Shown: one piece after another, positions 6,122-7,625 of the stretch
How positions within the stretch are numbered: the first letter of the stretch is position 1
Layout: every line of letters starts with the position of its first letter
Assembly: GCA_021848555.1 (NCBI GenBank)
Contig: JAJZUN010000119.1
Location: 1-7,625, forward strand
Direction of reading: 5' to 3'
Length of the DNA stretch: 7,625 nt
DNA from: Pseudomonadota bacterium
GTDB lineage: Bacteria; Pseudomonadota; Gammaproteobacteria; Burkholderiales; SG8-39
Program-made: the position numbers and the translations under genes
The notes under the pieces: model-generated
The model's input: only the letters and a program-made list of their open reading frames with translations
The model's database searches: none
Told to the model about the DNA's origin: nothing

Positions 6122-7620
6122 GCCGCGATCTCCTGTTGTTTCGGCGCATCGGCATCGGCCTGCGCGCTGAAGCGCGCCAGCAGCATGCGCTCGATCGACT
6201 CAGCGGCCTGGGCGGCATCCGCGCCGTCCACGGCCTGCGCCGCTGTCTGGCGCTTGGTGGTGATCAGTTCGAGCACGGGCTCGTCGATGCTGCCGATCGC
6301 GATCAGATGCGTGACCATGACCGTATCCGTCTGGCCGATGCGGTGCGCACGGCCCTCGGCTTGATCCATTTCCGCGGGCGTCCAGCTTTGCTCGACGATC
6401 AGCACCTGCGATGCGGCGGTCAGTGTCAGGCCCTGGCCGGCGGCGCTCATGCTGCCGAGAAACACGCGCACCGATTCATCGCCTTGGAATCGATCGACGA
6501 GATCCTGACGCTGTTGCGCTGGCGTACTGCCGTCGAGTCGTACGTAGCCGATTTTCTTCTTGCGCAAGTGCGCTTCGATGCCGTCGAGGACGTCCGAGTG
6601 ATGCCCGAACACAAGGAGCTTTTCATCTTGCGCAAGGGCGCCGTCGATCCACTCGCACGCAGCCGCTACCTTCGCCACACCGACGGAGCGGCGCAGCCGC
6701 GCCAAGGCACCGAGAACGTCACCGCGACGACCTGCGGCATCGTCGGTCGCCACGTCGGCCAGCGCGCGGGTTTTCCCGGCGATCACATCCCGCAGAGCGG
6801 TTTCGGCGTCGCGGATTTCGCGTCCGCCGGCGGCTGCGTCGATTTCGATTGGCAGCACAGTGCGGATCTTGGCCGGAAGCTCGGCCAGCACGTCGGCTTT
6901 CATCCGCCGCAAGAAGCCACGCACGGCCAGGCGTTCGTGCAGTTCGGAGAGATTCGACGCGCCCTTGATGTTCCAGACGTATTTATTTCTCCTGACCCGC
7001 TCCTTGTGGCCCTGACAGTAGCGGCGGACGAAAGTCTCCCAGCCGCCAAGGGCATCGAGGTGCCCGAGCATCGTCAACGGCTCAACCAAGTCGGCGGGAC
7101 GATTTTTGATCGGTGTGCCGGACAAGAGCCAGCGGTTCGTCGCGCGGGACACGACCGTCGCCAGCACCGCGCGATCCGCCTTCTTGCTTTTCAAGGCATG
7201 CGCCTCGTCGGCGATGACAGTCACCCAGCGCGCGCCCAGGATGCCGGCGTGGTTCTTGGCGATGTCATAGCTCGCGATCACGATCTCTGCTGACGGATCG
7301 ATGGCCGTCTTGCCCTTGTCGATGATCTGTACAGAGCGATGCGGCAGCCAGCGGCCGGCCTCGTTGCGCCAGTTGCGCAACAGCGAAGCAGGGGCGAGCA
7401 CCAGTAGCTTGTAGCCGTTGCATGCTTCGGTCGCGGCGAGCGCCTGCAAGGTCTTTCCGAGACCCATTTCGTCGGCCTGAAAAGACTTTCGATGCTCAAG
7501 AAGATAGTCGATGCCGGCGCGCTGATACGGCCTCAACGCGTCAGTGATTGATGCCGGAAGATCCAGCAGCGGCGCGGCGTCAGCCGCCGGCGCATCCGCA
7601 GGAGCGGGGGCTGCCGTCAC
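6118..7620 (-). CDS. SNF2-family DEAD/DEAH-box helicase (SMARCAL1-like, phage/element type), 5' end unresolved
   Basis: At least 500 residues of an ATP-driven DNA translocase or remodeller are encoded. Motif I is DEMGLGKT (50-57), motif II DEAH (138-141), motif III SGTP (167-170), motif V GQGLTLTAA (395-403) and motif VI QAEGRAHRIGQ (420-430), so both RecA-like lobes are complete and look active. Between the lobes lies a basic stretch and a helical region (about 205-300) as in single-chain SNF2 proteins. There is no extra nuclease or methyltransferase domain. The protein begins at a GTG (7618-7620) within an Ala/Pro-rich lead, and the frame has no stop between there and the window edge, so the true start may lie upstream. 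Compact SNF2 helicases of this size are common in phages and integrative elements, where they act in replication or recombination. The orientation is opposite to that of the restriction enzyme, so it is unlikely to be that enzyme's missing motor. Confidence 0.9.
   Translation of the reverse strand: MTAAPAPADAPAADAAPLLDLPASITDALRPYQRAGIDYLLEHRKSFQADEMGLGKTLQALAATEACNGYKLLVLAPASLLRNWRNEAGRWLPHRSVQIIDKGKTAIDPSAEIVIASYDIAKNHAGILGARWVTVIADEAHALKSKKADRAVLATVVSRATNRWLLSGTPIKNRPADLVEPLTMLGHLDALGGWETFVRRYCQGHKERVRRNKYVWNIKGASNLSELHERLAVRGFLRRMKADVLAELPAKIRTVLPIEIDAAAGGREIRDAETALRDVIAGKTRALADVATDDAAGRRGDVLGALARLRRSVGVAKVAAACEWIDGALAQDEKLLVFGHHSDVLDGIEAHLRKKKIGYVRLDGSTPAQQRQDLVDRFQGDESVRVFLGSMSAAGQGLTLTAASQVLIVEQSWTPAEMDQAEGRAHRIGQTDTVMVTHLIAIGSIDEPVLELITTKRQTAAQAVDGADAAQAAESIERMLLARFSAQADADAPKQQEIAA
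6130..6134 (-). promoter_or_regulatory. Ribosome binding site of the small hypothetical gene
   Basis: On the minus strand AGGAG lies eight bases before the ATG whose first base is 6121, inside the last codons of the helicase gene. It fixes the start of the 126-residue protein and supports translation from the helicase mRNA. Confidence 0.6.
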
Positions 7621-7625
7621 GGCCT

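Noticed and set aside
6070..7293. A 407-codon plus-strand frame opposite the SNF2 helicase
   Set aside because: The minus strand carries complete helicase motifs I-VI, so the plus-strand frame is a codon-bias shadow.
1967..7620. A DISARM- or BREX-like system made of methyltransferase plus SNF2 helicase
   Set aside because: The helicase is short, on the opposite strand and paired with another gene. No drmA, drmB, drmC, pglZ or brx genes are present, and the methyltransferase already carries its own nuclease.

Overview
The window is GC-rich, tightly packed bacterial DNA, most like a high-GC proteobacterium (gamma- or beta-). That placement rests on base composition, short or overlapping gene junctions and the style of the proteins. 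No rRNA, tRNA or other taxonomic marker is present. The gene mix (toxin-antitoxin-like pair, restriction-modification enzyme, phage-type helicase) points to an accessory or defence region, such as a genomic island, integrative element or prophage edge. No integrase, transposase or attachment site is visible.

Layout, left to right. Bases 1-156 hold one open frame without a start, possibly the 3' end of a gene from outside the window. A plausible promoter (about 174-202) follows, then a compact plus-strand group. It contains a DUF4258 toxin-like protein (237-542), an antitoxin-like helix-turn-helix protein with an unusual repeat-bearing C-terminal extension (598-1413), and a small protein resembling the DUF6941-type beta-sandwich families (1413-1859, sharing one base with the previous stop). 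These three look less GC-rich than what follows, apart from a GC-rich patch inside the second gene. A 107-base gap carrying a perfect 6-1-6 inverted repeat (1924-1936) leads to a 1073-residue single-chain restriction-methylation enzyme (1967-5188). It has a PD-ExK nuclease, an adenine methyltransferase and a type ISP-like recognition module, but no helicase. Its stop overlaps by four bases a 159-residue protein with a C-terminal membrane anchor (5185-5664), for which I have no established function.

After a 76-base convergent gap with no convincing terminator hairpin, two minus-strand genes occupy the rest. They are a SNF2-type helicase (6118-7620, 5' end unresolved at the window edge) and a small basic hypothetical protein (5741-6121) overlapping it by four bases. 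They look like a separate transcription unit of phage or integrative-element type.

Working model (inference): the plus strand is a defence cassette in which the toxin/antitoxin-like pair may regulate or guard the single-chain restriction enzyme. The membrane-anchored protein, translationally coupled to that enzyme, would be an accessory or effector. The most interesting parts are this enzyme/membrane-protein pair, the 75-base in-frame repeat in the antitoxin-like gene, and the inverted repeat in front of the enzyme gene.
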